64,000 nt of DNA. Origin: Mitsuaria sp. WAJ17 (lineage in GTDB: Bacteria; Pseudomonadota; Gammaproteobacteria; Burkholderiales; Burkholderiaceae_C). The stretch lies in contig NZ_JACJUG010000016.1 in NCBI RefSeq assembly GCF_014174515.1, positions 62,001 to 126,000 of the forward strand, given 5' to 3'. The notes under the pieces were generated by a model. That model ran no database searches. It worked only from the letters and a program-made list of their open reading frames with translations, and was not told the DNA's origin. The translations under genes were made by a program, and so were the position numbers. Shown one piece after another: positions 52,088-64,000 of this stretch (positions are counted from its first letter, which is position 1; each line of letters opens with the position of its first letter).

Positions 52088-53158
52088 TCAGCTGAAAAGC
52101 CGCCGCGCGGCCAGGCTGCCCGCAGCCAGGTCCCGCGAGGCCAGGGCCTTGTAGAGCGTGGACAGTTCCTGGCCGATATGCTGGAAGGCCACCAGAGGCA
52201 AGACCTGGCCCCGGTCGTCGCAGACATCGGCCTCAAAATCGCGGGACAGCTGACGGGCGGACTCCTGCCAGGCGGCGAAGGGCTCCAGGGACTCGGGCGT
52301 CTGCGGCACGTCCAGGGAGAGGGTCAGCTCGCGCAGGCTGCTGGCCGCCGGGTCCTCGGCCAGGGCGGCCTGCGGCTCGAAGCTCAGCAGCAGCACGGGC
52401 GGCGCGCCCTCCTCCGACGCGGGCATGACCAGGCGACCTGGGATGGCACCCGGCACGAACCCGTGGCGCAGGGCCATCTGCTGCACATAGCCCAGGGTCC
52501 AGGCAGCGCTGCGGGCGCGCAGCACCACGGCCAGCTGCGCGTCGTGCTCGCTGGCGAACTGGTCCAGCTCACGACCGCGGGCGACCACGTCCAGCATGTC
52601 CGGCGCCTGCAGGAAGCCGGCGATGCCGTCGGCAAAGCCCTGCACCTTTTGCAGGAACTCCGAGTACTCGATCTCGTTCATCGCCCCGCTGCGGTTGGCC
52701 ATCTGCACGCCGGCCTGGAACTCGCTGTAGCGCTGGCCGGGCGCGGGCAGCTCCCATTCGCCGGTCTCTGCATTCAGGCCCTCGATGTGAAAGGGCTTGG
52801 TACCGGCGCGGCGGCTGCCGGGCAGGTGCGAGAGGGCCAGCTCGCCGCTCACCGGCAGTTCCACGGTGACGGTGGCAATGGCGTCGATCAGGGCGTCGAT
52901 GCGGGCCGAGGGCTTGCGCGGCAGCGGGTGGCGGCCGGGCATGGGCACGGTGTCGGCCATGCCGGGATCCTCGGCGAAGGGCTCACCCACCGCGGCGCGG
53001 GCCTCGCCCAGCCCCGGTTCCTGGCGTTCGCCCAGTCCGGGCTCCAGGGGCGGATCGGCGCGCCGGGGGCCGGCCTTGCGGGCGGTCCAGGCGCCATGGG
53101 CGATCACGGCGGCCAGCACCAGGCCGCCCAGGATGGCCAGCATTGCGGTGAGCGTCAT
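52088..53158 (-). CDS. zipA: cell division protein ZipA-like
   Basis: A 356-residue protein with one N-terminal membrane helix (about 4–22, TAMLAILGGLVLAAVIAHG), a Pro/Glu/Arg-rich linker and a C-terminal ZipA-type FtsZ-binding domain. In that domain the segments KPFHIEGLNAETGEWELP, YSEFQAGVQMANRSGAMNEIEYSEF and FADGIAGFLQAPDM match the family pattern of ZipA in betaproteobacteria. It would tether FtsZ to the membrane. Position just downstream of smc and upstream of ligA supports the call. Near the C-terminus DRGQVLP is encoded by a near-copy of the recurrent 14-bp word. Confidence 0.85.
   Translation of the reverse strand: MTLTAMLAILGGLVLAAVIAHGAWTARKAGPRRADPPLEPGLGERQEPGLGEARAAVGEPFAEDPGMADTVPMPGRHPLPRKPSARIDALIDAIATVTVELPVSGELALSHLPGSRRAGTKPFHIEGLNAETGEWELPAPGQRYSEFQAGVQMANRSGAMNEIEYSEFLQKVQGFADGIAGFLQAPDMLDVVARGRELDQFASEHDAQLAVVLRARSAAWTLGYVQQMALRHGFVPGAIPGRLVMPASEEGAPPVLLLSFEPQAALAEDPAASSLRELTLSLDVPQTPESLEPFAAWQESARQLSRDFEADVCDDRGQVLPLVAFQHIGQELSTLYKALASRDLAAGSLAARRLFS
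52198..52211 (+). repeat. GCAAGACCTGGCCC, one mismatch
   Basis: Within zipA; read on the coding strand as RGQVLP. The following CCGGTCG continues the match with the copy at 8738. Confidence 0.55.
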
Positions 53159-53210
53159 GCCAGGCTCCCCATCTCGACAAACTCCACGCGGTCCACTGCA
53201 AACATCGTCA

Positions 53211-56200
53211 TCAGCTCTCTGCCATGGTCAGGGCGGCTTCCATGTCCACCGCCACGATACGGGACACGCCCTGCTCCTGCATGGTCACCCCGATCAATTG
53301 TTCCGCCATCTCCATCGCGATCTTGTTGTGCGAGATGAAGAGGAATTGCGTGCCCGCGCTCATCTGCGCCACGAGGCGCGCATAGCGCTCGGTGTTGGCG
53401 TCGTCCAGCGGCGCGTCCACCTCGTCCAGCAGGCAGAAAGGCGCCGGGTTCAGCTGGAAGATCGCGAACACCAGCGCGATGGCCGTCAGCGCCTTCTCGC
53501 CGCCCGAGAGCAGATGGATGGTGCTGTTCTTCTTGCCGGGCGGCTGGGCCATGACCTGCACGCCGGCGTCCAGGATCTCGTCCCCCGTCATCACCAGCTT
53601 GGCATTGCCGCCGCCGAAGAGGCTGGGGAACATGCGGCCGAAGTGCTCGTTGACCTGATTGAAGGTGGCGGAGAGCAGGTCGCGCGTCTCCAGGTCGATC
53701 TTGTGGATGGCGTCTTCCAGCGTATTGATGGCGCTGGTGAGGTCGGCGAACTGCGAGTCCAGGAAGGTCTTGCGCTCGCGGGCGGCGGTGAGCTCGTCCA
53801 GCGCGGCCAGATTGACCGCGCCCAGGGCGGCGATCTCGCGGTTGATGCGGTCGATCTCGCTCTGCAGGCCCCACAGCTTGACCTCGCCCTCCTCCACCGT
53901 TCTGGCCAGCTGTTCCAGGTCCACGCCGGCGGCGGTGAGCTGCTCCATGTACTGAGCCCCACCCAGCTGCGCGGCCTGCTCGTCCAGCTGCAGCTTGGTG
54001 ATGCGCTCGCGCAGGGGCTCCAGGCTGCGCTCGAAGCTCAGGCGCTGCTCCTCGGCGCGGCGCAGGCGCAGGCTGAGGTCGTCATAGCTGCTGCGCACGG
54101 CGGCCAGTTGCTGCTCGCGCTCCATCTTGAGGGCGAGGGCGTCCTGCAGACCGGCCTGCGCGGCGGCGTCGTTGAGGGTCTCCAGCTCGTGCTGCAGGTT
54201 CTCGGCGGAACTCTTGTTCTGCGCGATCTGCTGGCCGGCGGTCTCGATGCCGCGCTGCAGCTCGCCGCGGCGCGCGGCCAGGCCTCGGGCCGCGAACTGC
54301 GACTCCTGGGCGCGGCGTTCCAGCGCCCGCAGCTGCTCGCGGGCCTCGGCCAGCTTGCGCTCGGCCTGGATCACGCCCTCTTCCAGCTGCGCATGGCGCT
54401 CCTGGGTGTCGGCCAGCTGCAGGTCCAGTTCCTCGAAGCGGGCCTCGCCGGTCATGCGACGCTCCTGCAGCTCCTCGGCCTGGGCGTCGATCTCGGCGAT
54501 CTCGTCCTCCAGCTGGGCCTTGCGAGTGCTGGCGGCCTCAGCCTGCTGCGACAGGCGCAGCAACTCCACATGCAGCTGATGCGCGCGAGTCTGGCTCTCG
54601 CTGGCCTCGCGGCGCACCGTGGCCAGGCGCTGCGAGGCCTCGGTGTAGGCAGCTTCGGCGCGGATCAGGTGGGTCTTGGCATCGTCAGCGATCAGGGTCT
54701 GGGCGCGCAGCTCGCGGCCCAGGTTCTCGATCTCCTGGGCGCGGGCCAGCAGGCCGGCGGCCTCGGAATCGGGCGCGTAGAAGCTGACGGCGAACTGGCT
54801 CACCGCGTGGCCTTCACGGGTCATGATGACCTCGCCGTGCGAGAGCTTGCCACGGCCGGCCAGGGCCTCGTCCATGGAGGCTGCGGTGTAGACGCCCTCC
54901 AGCCAGTCGTTGAGCAGGGCCTTCAGGCCGGCGTCGTCCAGGCGCAGCAGGTCGGTGAGGCGCGGCAGCGTCTCGTGGGTGTTGGCAATGGCCGCGGCAG
55001 GCGGCGAATAGAAGGCCAGGCGGGCGGGCGGTGCGTCGGAGGCGAAGGCGCGCACCGTCTCCAGGCGGCCGACTTCCAACGCGCCCATGCGCTCGCGAAG
55101 AGCGGCTTCGAGGGCGTTCTCCCAGCCGGTCTCGATGTGCAGGCGCGTCCACAGGCCGGCCAGGCCATCGAGGCCGTGCTTCGCGAGCCAGGGCTTGAGC
55201 TTGCCCTCGGTCTGCACCTTTTCCTGCAGGGCCTTGAGCGCCTCCAGCCGCGCAGAGAGATCGGCCTGGCGGGCCAACTGGCGGTTGGCGTCGTCCTGGG
55301 CGGTGCGGCGGGACTCGTCCAGCTGCGGCACCTGCTCCTGCAGCTCTTGCAGGCGGGCGTCGGCCAGGTCGCGCTGCTCGTCGGCGTCAAGGCTCTGGAG
55401 CTTCAGTTCCTCCAGACGGCCCTGGTCCGGGAGGGTCAGGCCTTGCCTCTCGGTGGCCAGGCGCTCGCGGCGCGTGCGCAGCTGGCGGTTCTGCTCGTCG
55501 ATGCTGCGGCTCTCGGCGGCCAGCACCTGGATCTGCTGCTGGACCTGGCTGACCTGCACGCGCTGCTCATTGGCCCGGGCCTGGTTCGCCCGGACAGCGT
55601 CCTCGTGGCTGGGCAGGTTCATGGCCTGCTCCTCGGCCTGGGCGGCGAGGATCTCGCTCTGCTCCTCGGCCTCGGCGATCTTGGCGGCGATGTCCTCCAG
55701 TTCGGCCTCGGCCTGCGCGGCACGCTCCTCCCACTGCTGGTTCTGAGCCTGCAGCTCGATCAGCCGGGACTCCACGCGCTGGCGCCCCTCGACCACATAG
55801 CGGATGCGCTCCTCCAGCCGGCTCACCTCCAACTGCGCCTCGGCCATGCGGCCCTGCGCGGCATGCAGTTCGTCGCCCGCGGCGTAATGGGCCTGGCGCA
55901 CAGTCTCCAGTTCGGCTTCGACGGCGCGGAGCTCGGCCAGGCGGGCTTCCAGCGCATTGACGGCGTCAAGGTGTTCCTTCTTGACGCGGTCCTGCTCGGT
56001 GGCGGCATCGCGGTGCTTGAGGAACCACAGCTGGTGCAGCTTCAGCGTGCCGGCGTCCTGGAGAGCCCGGTAGCTGGCGGCGACCTCGGCCTGGCGTTCC
56101 AGCTTCTCGAGGTTGTTGTTCAGCTCGCGGAGGATGTCCTCCACGCGGGTGAGGTTCTCGCGCGTGTCCTTGAGCCGGTTCTCGGTCTCGCGGCGGCGTT

Positions 56201-56723
56201 CCTTGTACTTGGAGACGCCGGCGGCTTCCTCCAGGAACAGGCGCAGTTCCTCAGGCTTGGACTCGATGATGCGGCTGATGGTGCCCTGGCCGATGATGGC
56301 GTAGGCACGGGGCCCGAGGCCGGTGCCCAGGAACACGTCCTGAACATCGCGCCGGCGCACGGGCTGGTTGTTGATGAAGTAGCTGCTGCCGCCTTCACGG
56401 GTCAGCACGCGCTTGACGGCGATCTCCGCGAACTGGTTCCACTGACCGCCGGCCCGGGCGTCCTCGTTGCTGAAGACCAGCTCCACGCTGGCTCGACTGG
56501 CCGGGCGGCGGTTGCCGGAGCCGTTGAAGATCACGTCCTGCATGGACTCGCCGCGCAGCTCGCTGGCCTTGCTCTCGCCCAGCACCCAGCGCACGGCGTC
56601 CATGATGTTGGACTTGCCGCAGCCATTGGGCCCCACCACGCCCACCAGCTGCCCCGGCAGCTGGAAATTGGTGGGCTCGGCAAAGGACTTGAAGCCCGAG
56701 AGCTTGATCGAGTTCAGGCGCAT
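53211..56723 (-). CDS. smc: chromosome segregation protein SMC
   Basis: A 1170-residue condensin ATPase, normal length. Walker A is VGPNGCGKSN (near 32–39), followed by long coiled coils (about 170–500 and 670–1000) and a hinge at about 510–660 (GLWTRLHIETGWENALEAAL, EVIMTREG). The C-terminal head has the ABC signature LLSGGEKALTAIAL and Walker B CLLDEVDAPLDDAN. It organises and segregates the chromosome. The gene is transcribed away from queF; a 210-bp region separates the two starts. Confidence 0.97.
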   Translation of the reverse strand: MRLNSIKLSGFKSFAEPTNFQLPGQLVGVVGPNGCGKSNIMDAVRWVLGESKASELRGESMQDVIFNGSGNRRPASRASVELVFSNEDARAGGQWNQFAEIAVKRVLTREGGSSYFINNQPVRRRDVQDVFLGTGLGPRAYAIIGQGTISRIIESKPEELRLFLEEAAGVSKYKERRRETENRLKDTRENLTRVEDILRELNNNLEKLERQAEVAASYRALQDAGTLKLHQLWFLKHRDAATEQDRVKKEHLDAVNALEARLAELRAVEAELETVRQAHYAAGDELHAAQGRMAEAQLEVSRLEERIRYVVEGRQRVESRLIELQAQNQQWEERAAQAEAELEDIAAKIAEAEEQSEILAAQAEEQAMNLPSHEDAVRANQARANEQRVQVSQVQQQIQVLAAESRSIDEQNRQLRTRRERLATERQGLTLPDQGRLEELKLQSLDADEQRDLADARLQELQEQVPQLDESRRTAQDDANRQLARQADLSARLEALKALQEKVQTEGKLKPWLAKHGLDGLAGLWTRLHIETGWENALEAALRERMGALEVGRLETVRAFASDAPPARLAFYSPPAAAIANTHETLPRLTDLLRLDDAGLKALLNDWLEGVYTAASMDEALAGRGKLSHGEVIMTREGHAVSQFAVSFYAPDSEAAGLLARAQEIENLGRELRAQTLIADDAKTHLIRAEAAYTEASQRLATVRREASESQTRAHQLHVELLRLSQQAEAASTRKAQLEDEIAEIDAQAEELQERRMTGEARFEELDLQLADTQERHAQLEEGVIQAERKLAEAREQLRALERRAQESQFAARGLAARRGELQRGIETAGQQIAQNKSSAENLQHELETLNDAAAQAGLQDALALKMEREQQLAAVRSSYDDLSLRLRRAEEQRLSFERSLEPLRERITKLQLDEQAAQLGGAQYMEQLTAAGVDLEQLARTVEEGEVKLWGLQSEIDRINREIAALGAVNLAALDELTAARERKTFLDSQFADLTSAINTLEDAIHKIDLETRDLLSATFNQVNEHFGRMFPSLFGGGNAKLVMTGDEILDAGVQVMAQPPGKKNSTIHLLSGGEKALTAIALVFAIFQLNPAPFCLLDEVDAPLDDANTERYARLVAQMSAGTQFLFISHNKIAMEMAEQLIGVTMQEQGVSRIVAVDMEAALTMAES
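55433..55446 (-). repeat. GCAAGGCCTGACCC on the minus strand, one mismatch
   Basis: Within smc, sense strand of that gene, read as QGLTL. Confidence 0.4.
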
Positions 56724-56811
56724 GGACGGCTAGGCTGGCTCAAAGAATCCCGAAGTCCGCACGAGGCGTTGCACCGAAGCCAGAGCTAAGGCGTTGATTT
56801 ATTTACAGAAA

Positions 56812-56829
56812 TGCCCCTCAGCAGGGGCA
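56812..56829. repeat. perfect 7-bp hairpin in the smc/queF intergenic region
   Basis: TGCCCCT-CAGC-AGGGGCA, a complete stem with a 4-nt loop, between the divergent smc and queF genes. On the minus strand it is followed by TTTCTGTAAATAAATC, so it could stop leftward antisense transcription; on the plus strand it would lie in or near the queF promoter/leader. It does not match the preQ1 class I riboswitch pattern I know. Confidence 0.4.
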
Positions 56830-56933
56830 AATCTCGGGGCCGGATGATAACATCGCCCACCTTCCCGAAATCCTTCCCCCACGCGCCTGTGCTGCCCCTT
56901 GAGTCAGTGGCGGGCGACGGCATGGAACCCCTC

Positions 56934-57476
56934 ATGAGCAAGAACAGCAAGACCGCTGCCGCCACGGCCGCAGCCAAGCCCAGCACCAAGGCAAGTGCCA
57001 AGGTGACGGCCAAGCCTGCAAGCAAGGCCGCGCCCAAGATGCGCGAAATGCCGGCCAACCCGCCCTCGCGTCCGAGCAAGGAACTGCACGTCTTCCCCAA
57101 CCCGGCCCCGCAGCGCGACTACGTCATCCAGTTCCAGGTGCCCGAATTCACCTGCTTCTGCCCCTTGACCGGCCAGCCCGACTTCGCCCACTTCACGATC
57201 GACATGATCGCGGACGACTACTGCGTCGAGCTCAAGAGCCTGAAGATGTACATGTGGTCCTACCGCGATGAAGGCGCCTTCCACGAGAAGGTGACCAACA
57301 CCATCCTGGAGGACATCGTGAAGGTCACCCACCCGCGCTTCATCCGCATCACCGCCAAGTGGTACGTGCGCGGCGGCATCTACACCAACGTGGTCGTCGA
57401 GCACCGCAAGAAGGGCTGGAAGCCCCAGCCGCGCGTGGATCTGCCCCAACACGGCGCCGAGACCGGCCTGCTGTAA
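56934..57476 (+). CDS. queF: NADPH-dependent 7-cyano-7-deazaguanine reductase QueF
   Basis: A 180-residue enzyme that reduces preQ0 to preQ1 in queuosine biosynthesis. The QueF core runs from about residue 50: [15 protein letters not shown] holds the catalytic Cys76 and Asp83, [20 protein letters not shown] is the family substrate/NADPH motif, and [16 protein letters not shown] follows. Unusually, residues 1–45 form a Lys/Ala/Thr/Pro-rich tail ([20 protein letters not shown]) like histone H1 tails. The ATG at 56934 has GGA upstream; an ATG four codons earlier is possible. The core length matches the short QueF type. A strong terminator follows. Confidence 0.92.
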   Translation: MSKNSKTAAATAAAKPSTKASAKVTAKPASKAAPKMREMPANPPSRPSKELHVFPNPAPQRDYVIQFQVPEFTCFCPLTGQPDFAHFTIDMIADDYCVELKSLKMYMWSYRDEGAFHEKVTNTILEDIVKVTHPRFIRITAKWYVRGGIYTNVVVEHRKKGWKPQPRVDLPQHGAETGLL

Positions 57477-57496
57477 GCCAGGCATCGCAGCATCGA

Positions 57497-57520
57497 GGGG
57501 GCTTCGGCCCCCTTGTTCAT
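57497..57520 (+). terminator. rho-independent terminator after queF
   Basis: A GGGGGC-TTCG-GCCCCC stem-loop with a stable UUCG tetraloop, followed by TTGTTCATT. It lies 20 nt after the queF stop and 10 nt before the next start codon. Confidence 0.8.
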
Positions 57521-57529
57521 TCCAGCGCC

Positions 57530-57955
57530 ATGAGTTTCAGTACCAGCAACGCCCACCAATACGCCGCCGTGCGCGTCAGGCGCAGCCGCATCGACGGCTT
57601 CGGCGTCTTTGCGGACGAAATGATCGACGCCGGCTTCCACATCGGCGACCTCACCGGCGAGCCCATCACCGTGGCCGAGGCGCGGCGCCGTGCCCAGGGT
57701 CGGCAGCGCCTGATGCTGGTGGAACTCTCGCCAGCACGCGCCATCGACGCCAGCCGCTCCGATGACGCCATGCGCTTCACCAACCACAGCTGCGCGGCCA
57801 ATGCCCGCATCGAGGTGGAAGACGGCGAGGTGCGCTTCTTCGCCCTGCGCGAAATCGCGATTGGCGAAGAAATAACCGTGTCCTACGGCCTCACGCACCA
57901 TGAAGGCCGGCTGGAATGCCGCTGCGGGGCCGACAATTGCCAGGGTCGTCTTTGA
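57530..57955 (+). CDS. small bacterial SET-domain protein
   Basis: A 141-residue stand-alone SET protein. N-terminal SET segment RRSRIDGFGVFADEMIDAGF, cofactor/substrate motif RFTNHSCAANARI (Asn85, His86, Ser87, Cys88), GEEITVSYG with the catalytic-type Tyr119, and a post-SET cysteine set CRCGADNC (Cys130, Cys132, Cys137). SET enzymes methylate lysines using S-adenosylmethionine; the bacterial substrate is unknown. Here the NHSC motif reads NHSCAAN rather than NHSCxPN. It starts 10 nt after the queF terminator and ends 25 nt before dapC. I noticed no ribosome site of quality before the ATG. Confidence 0.85.
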   Translation: MSFSTSNAHQYAAVRVRRSRIDGFGVFADEMIDAGFHIGDLTGEPITVAEARRRAQGRQRLMLVELSPARAIDASRSDDAMRFTNHSCAANARIEVEDGEVRFFALREIAIGEEITVSYGLTHHEGRLECRCGADNCQGRL

Positions 57956-57980
57956 GCCGCCACGAGCGGTGCCCTGCCGG

Positions 57981-59189
57981 ATGCAAACGCCTCACAACCC
58001 CCTGCTGGACAAGCTGCAGCCCTACCCCTTCGAGCGCCTGCGCGCTTTGACGAAGGACCTGCAGCCCAACCCGGCCCTGCGCCCCATCAGCCTGGGGATC
58101 GGCGAGCCCAAGCACCCGGCGCCCAAGCTGATCGAGGACGCGCTGATGGCGCATCTCTCGGGTCTCTCCGTCTACCCCGCCACGGCCGGCGAGCCCCGTC
58201 TTCGCGAAGCCATCACCGGCTGGCTGCAGCGCCGCTACGGCCTGAGCCTGGACCCCGCCACCCAGGTGCTGCCCGTCAACGGCTCGCGCGAGGCGCTGTT
58301 CTCCTTCGCACAGACGGTGATCGACGCCTCATGCCCCGGTGCCACCGTGGTCTGCCCCAATCCCTTCTACCAGATCTATGAAGGCGCGGCACTGCTGGCC
58401 GGCGCCCAGCCCGCCTTCGCCAACTCGGACCCGGCACGCAACTACGCCGCCGACTGGCGCCAGATCGACGAGGCCACCTGGGCCCGCACGCAGCTGCTCT
58501 ACGTCTGCTCGCCGGGCAATCCGACCGGCGCCGTCATGCCCCTGGAGGAATGGCGCCAGCTCTTCGAGCTCTCGGACCGCCATGGCTTCGTGATCGCCTC
58601 GGACGAGTGCTACTCCGAGATCTATTTCCGCGATGAAGCCCCCCTCTCCGGCCTGCAGGCCGCGGTGCGCCTGGGCCGGCCGGACTTCCGCAATCTCGTC
58701 GCCTTCACCAGCCTCTCCAAGCGCTCCAATGTGCCGGGCCTGCGCTCGGGTTTCGTGGCCGGCGATGCCGCGCTGCTGAAGAAGTTCCTGCTCTACCGCA
58801 CCTACCACGGCAGCGCCATGAACCCCATGGTGCAGGCCGCCAGCATCGCCGCCTGGAACGACGAGGCGCATGTGGTCGCCAACCGCGAGGCCTACCGCGC
58901 CAAGTTCGCCGCGGTAACGCCCCTGCTGGCCGAGGTGCTGGACGTGGCCCTGCCCGACGCCAGCTTCTACCTCTGGGCGGGCGTGCCGGGCGGTGATGAC
59001 ATCCGCTTCACCCTGGAGCTGCTCGCTCAATACAATGTCGCGGTCCTGCCAGGCAGCCTGCTGGCCCGGGAGGCCCACGGCATCAACCCAGGGCGCGGGC
59101 GCATCCGCCTGGCCCTGGTGGCCGAAGAGGCCGAATGCCTGGAGGCCGTCCGGCGCATCGTCGAATTCACCCGCGCCTACAAGGCCTGA
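57981..59189 (+). CDS. dapC: succinyldiaminopimelate transaminase DapC
   Basis: A 402-residue class I/II aminotransferase with the DapC-type start [18 protein letters not shown]. It makes N-succinyl-LL-diaminopimelate in the lysine/cell-wall pathway. PLP-site features: the NGSREALF segment, [29 protein letters not shown] and the Schiff-base Lys in [15 protein letters not shown]. The ATG at 57981 is used; an in-frame upstream extension has no family match. With dapD and dapE on the same strand it forms most of the succinylase branch of lysine synthesis. Its stop codon is part of AAGGCCTGACCCC, close to the recurrent word. Confidence 0.95.
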   Translation: MQTPHNPLLDKLQPYPFERLRALTKDLQPNPALRPISLGIGEPKHPAPKLIEDALMAHLSGLSVYPATAGEPRLREAITGWLQRRYGLSLDPATQVLPVNGSREALFSFAQTVIDASCPGATVVCPNPFYQIYEGAALLAGAQPAFANSDPARNYAADWRQIDEATWARTQLLYVCSPGNPTGAVMPLEEWRQLFELSDRHGFVIASDECYSEIYFRDEAPLSGLQAAVRLGRPDFRNLVAFTSLSKRSNVPGLRSGFVAGDAALLKKFLLYRTYHGSAMNPMVQAASIAAWNDEAHVVANREAYRAKFAAVTPLLAEVLDVALPDASFYLWAGVPGGDDIRFTLELLAQYNVAVLPGSLLAREAHGINPGRGRIRLALVAEEAECLEAVRRIVEFTRAYKA

Positions 59190-59271
59190 CCCCATTCCAG
59201 CGCCTGTTCGCGCATCCGGCGCCCGCCCGCGAGGCGCCCTCCCCCTCACCTCTCCCCGACTCGAGAACACC

Positions 59272-60096
59272 ATGAGCCAAGACCTGCAGACCCTGATCGA
59301 CCAAGCCTGGGAAGACCGCACCCAATTCAGCCCCAGCAGCGCCCCTGCCGCCGTGCGCGAGGCCGTCGACCACGTGCTGGCCGAGCTGGACGCCGGCCGC
59401 CTGCGCGTGGCCGAGCGCCAGGCCGTGGGCCAGTGGACGGTGCACCAATGGGTCAAGAAGGCCGTGCTGCTGTCCTTCCGCCTCAACGACAACCGCGCCA
59501 TGGGCAGCGGCGACCTGGGCTTCTTCGACAAGGTCCCCACCAAGTTCGCCGGCCTGAGCGAGGAGCAATTGCGCGCCACCGGCGTGCGCGTGGTGCCGCC
59601 CGCCGTGGCCCGCCGCGGCAGCTTCATGGCCAAGAACGTGGTGCTGATGCCCTCCTACGTCAACATCGGCGCCTACGTGGACGAAGGCACGATGGTCGAT
59701 ACCTGGGCCACCGTAGGCTCCTGCGCCCAGATCGGCAAGCACGTGCACCTGAGCGGCGGCGTGGGCATCGGCGGGGTGCTGGAGCCCCTGCAGGCCAACC
59801 CGACCATCATCGAGGACAACTGCTTCATCGGCGCCCGCTCCGAGGTGGTCGAGGGCGTGATCGTCGAGGAGAACTCGGTGATCTCCATGGGCGTCTACAT
59901 CGGCCAGAGCACCCCCATCTACGACCGCGAGAAGGACGAAGTCAGCTACGGCCGCGTGCCCGCCGGCTCGGTGGTGATCAGCGGCTCCCTGCCCAAGGCC
60001 GAGGGCAAGTACAGCCTGTACGCCGCCATCATCGTCAAGAAAGTCGATGCAGGCACCCGCGCCAAGACCAGCATCAACGAACTGTTGCGCGCCTGA
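59272..60096 (+). CDS. dapD: tetrahydrodipicolinate N-succinyltransferase DapD
   Basis: A 274-residue left-handed beta-helix acyltransferase of normal length. It starts [20 protein letters not shown] and has the hexapeptide-repeat core ([35 protein letters not shown]), ending with [12 protein letters not shown] and KTSINELLR. It uses succinyl-CoA and tetrahydrodipicolinate, the step before DapC. It starts 82 nt after dapC. A terminator follows it, so pilU onwards probably has its own promoter. Confidence 0.97.
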   Translation: MSQDLQTLIDQAWEDRTQFSPSSAPAAVREAVDHVLAELDAGRLRVAERQAVGQWTVHQWVKKAVLLSFRLNDNRAMGSGDLGFFDKVPTKFAGLSEEQLRATGVRVVPPAVARRGSFMAKNVVLMPSYVNIGAYVDEGTMVDTWATVGSCAQIGKHVHLSGGVGIGGVLEPLQANPTIIEDNCFIGARSEVVEGVIVEENSVISMGVYIGQSTPIYDREKDEVSYGRVPAGSVVISGSLPKAEGKYSLYAAIIVKKVDAGTRAKTSINELLRA

Positions 60097-60139
60097 GCGC
60101 GGTTGCGCAGGTGTAGGCCCGCAAAACTAGGCGATGATT

Positions 60140-60184
60140 CGGGCTTCGCTCGCCTTCCGGGGCGGCGGAGCCCGTTTGTATTTT
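60140..60184 (+). terminator. rho-independent terminator after dapD
   Basis: Outer stem CGGGCT/AGCCCG enclosing a second G/C stem (CGC-CGCC with GGCG-GCG, one bulged base), followed by TTTGTATTTT. It lies 44 nt after the dapD stop and ends about 37 nt before the pilU start. Confidence 0.75.
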
Positions 60185-60220
60185 GAAATGCGGTTTTGAC
60201 CTGCGATGGAGGCCGGTGGC

Positions 60221-63443
<3,223 letters not shown>

Positions 63444-63450
63444 ACAAGAC

Positions 63451-64000
63451 ATGATCACCTTGAAGAATGTGGTGCTGCGACGCGGCACCAAGGTCGTGCT
63501 GGACGATGCCAGCGTGGTGCTGCAGCCCGGCGAAAAGATCGGCCTCGTGGGCCGCAATGGCGCCGGCAAGTCCAGCCTCTTTGCACTGCTGACCGAGCGC
63601 CTGCATGCGGACCGCGGCGATGTGGAAGTTCCGAAGCACTGGCGCATGGCCGAAGTCGCCCAGCACATGCCCGAAACCGATGCCTCCGCCACCGACTTCG
63701 TGCTTGAGGGCGACACCCGACTCATGGCCGCCCGTGAGCTGCTGGCCAAGGCCGAGGCTGCGGGCGATGGCCACGGCATCGCCGAAGGCCATGTGGCCAT
63801 GAGCGATGCTGGTGCCTTCGACGCTCGCGCGCGCGCGCAGGCCCTGCTGATGGGCCTGGGCTTCAAGGGTGCACAGGTGGATGCGCCGGTGAATAGCTTC
63901 TCCGGCGGCTGGCGCATGCGCCTGCAGCTGGCCCGCGCCCTGATGTGCCCGGCGGACCTGATGCTGCTGGACGAGCCCACCAACCACCTGGACCTGGACG
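63451..64000 (+). CDS. ABC-F family ATPase, N-terminal part (YheS-like)
   Basis: The first 183 codons of a soluble ABC-F protein. Walker A is GLVGRNGAGKSSLF (near 34–41), the signature is NSFSGGWRMRLQLARAL (near 150) and Walker B is LMLLDEPTNHLDL, after which the window ends. ABC-F proteins act on the ribosome (translation factors or antibiotic resistance). The start MITLKNVVLRRG and the GWRMR signature favour the YheS/Uup-like housekeeping group. The second ABC domain and the linker lie beyond the window. Confidence 0.93.
   Translation, partial: MITLKNVVLRRGTKVVLDDASVVLQPGEKIGLVGRNGAGKSSLFALLTERLHADRGDVEVPKHWRMAEVAQHMPETDASATDFVLEGDTRLMAARELLAKAEAAGDGHGIAEGHVAMSDAGAFDARARAQALLMGLGFKGAQVDAPVNSFSGGWRMRLQLARALMCPADLMLLDEPTNHLDLD

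Noticed and set aside
52797..56789. 1330-codon plus-strand ORF opposite smc
   Set aside because: Leu/Gln/Gly-rich shadow of the coiled-coil codons of SMC.

Overview
The window is very G+C-rich and densely coded, with many ATGA/GTGA stop-start overlaps. Gene order (ligA–corC-type–zipA–smc; dapC–dapD–pilU–dapE–prmB) and gene content (MSHA-type pilus, LytTR two-component pairs) suggest a betaproteobacterium of the order Burkholderiales, perhaps near Rubrivivax/Roseateles/Leptothrix. The taxonomic call is inference; no rRNA gene is present.

Layout. 1–1433: the end of mshE and all of mshG, from an MSHA (type IV) pilus locus. 1473–22368, minus strand: a cluster of three genes in the order membrane protein → type I PKS (KS-AT-DH-ER-like-KR-ACP) → four-module NRPS ending in a thioesterase. 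It reads as a small acyl-peptide assembly line. Binding-pocket residues suggest Thr-like, Gln, Ser and one unassigned residue, and a dual epimerisation/condensation-type domain follows the Ser module. 22369–22861: the only long non-coding stretch, holding the probable promoter of the cluster and that of the second pilus segment. 22862–33997: the rest of the MSHA machinery (mshA, C, D, O, P, Q, I, a PilN-like gene, J, K, L), nearly all overlapping. The biosynthetic cluster therefore sits inside the pilus locus, between mshG and the pilin genes.

34152–35420: an AcoR/Fis-like regulator without the AAA+ domain. 35524–38254, minus: waaA (Kdo transferase) and a phosphomannomutase/phosphoglucomutase, both for cell-surface glycans. 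38474–42431: two tandem LytS/LytTR kinase–regulator pairs that look like a duplication. 42515–44933: an Ada–AlkA repair fusion and an EamA permease. 44944–48255, minus: an OmpR-type regulator, its kinase and a lipoprotein serine hydrolase. 48313–56723, minus: ligA, a CBS/CorC membrane protein, zipA and smc. 56934–64000, plus: queF, a bacterial SET protein, dapC, dapD, pilU, dapE, prmB and the start of an ABC-F ATPase.

What stands out: (i) the PKS–NRPS line embedded in a pilus locus; (ii) a 14-bp word, GCAAGACCTGACCC, present exactly or with one or two changes at eleven sites in 64 kb, mostly inside genes and often read as Gly-Gln-Val-Leu-Pro; (iii) an AcoR-like regulator cut down to sensor plus Fis helix-turn-helix, with a good promoter whose -35 box lies in a palindrome; (iv) a recurring -10 box 6–8 nt before start codons, which suggests leaderless transcripts. 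I saw no insertion sequence, tRNA, rRNA or CRISPR array.
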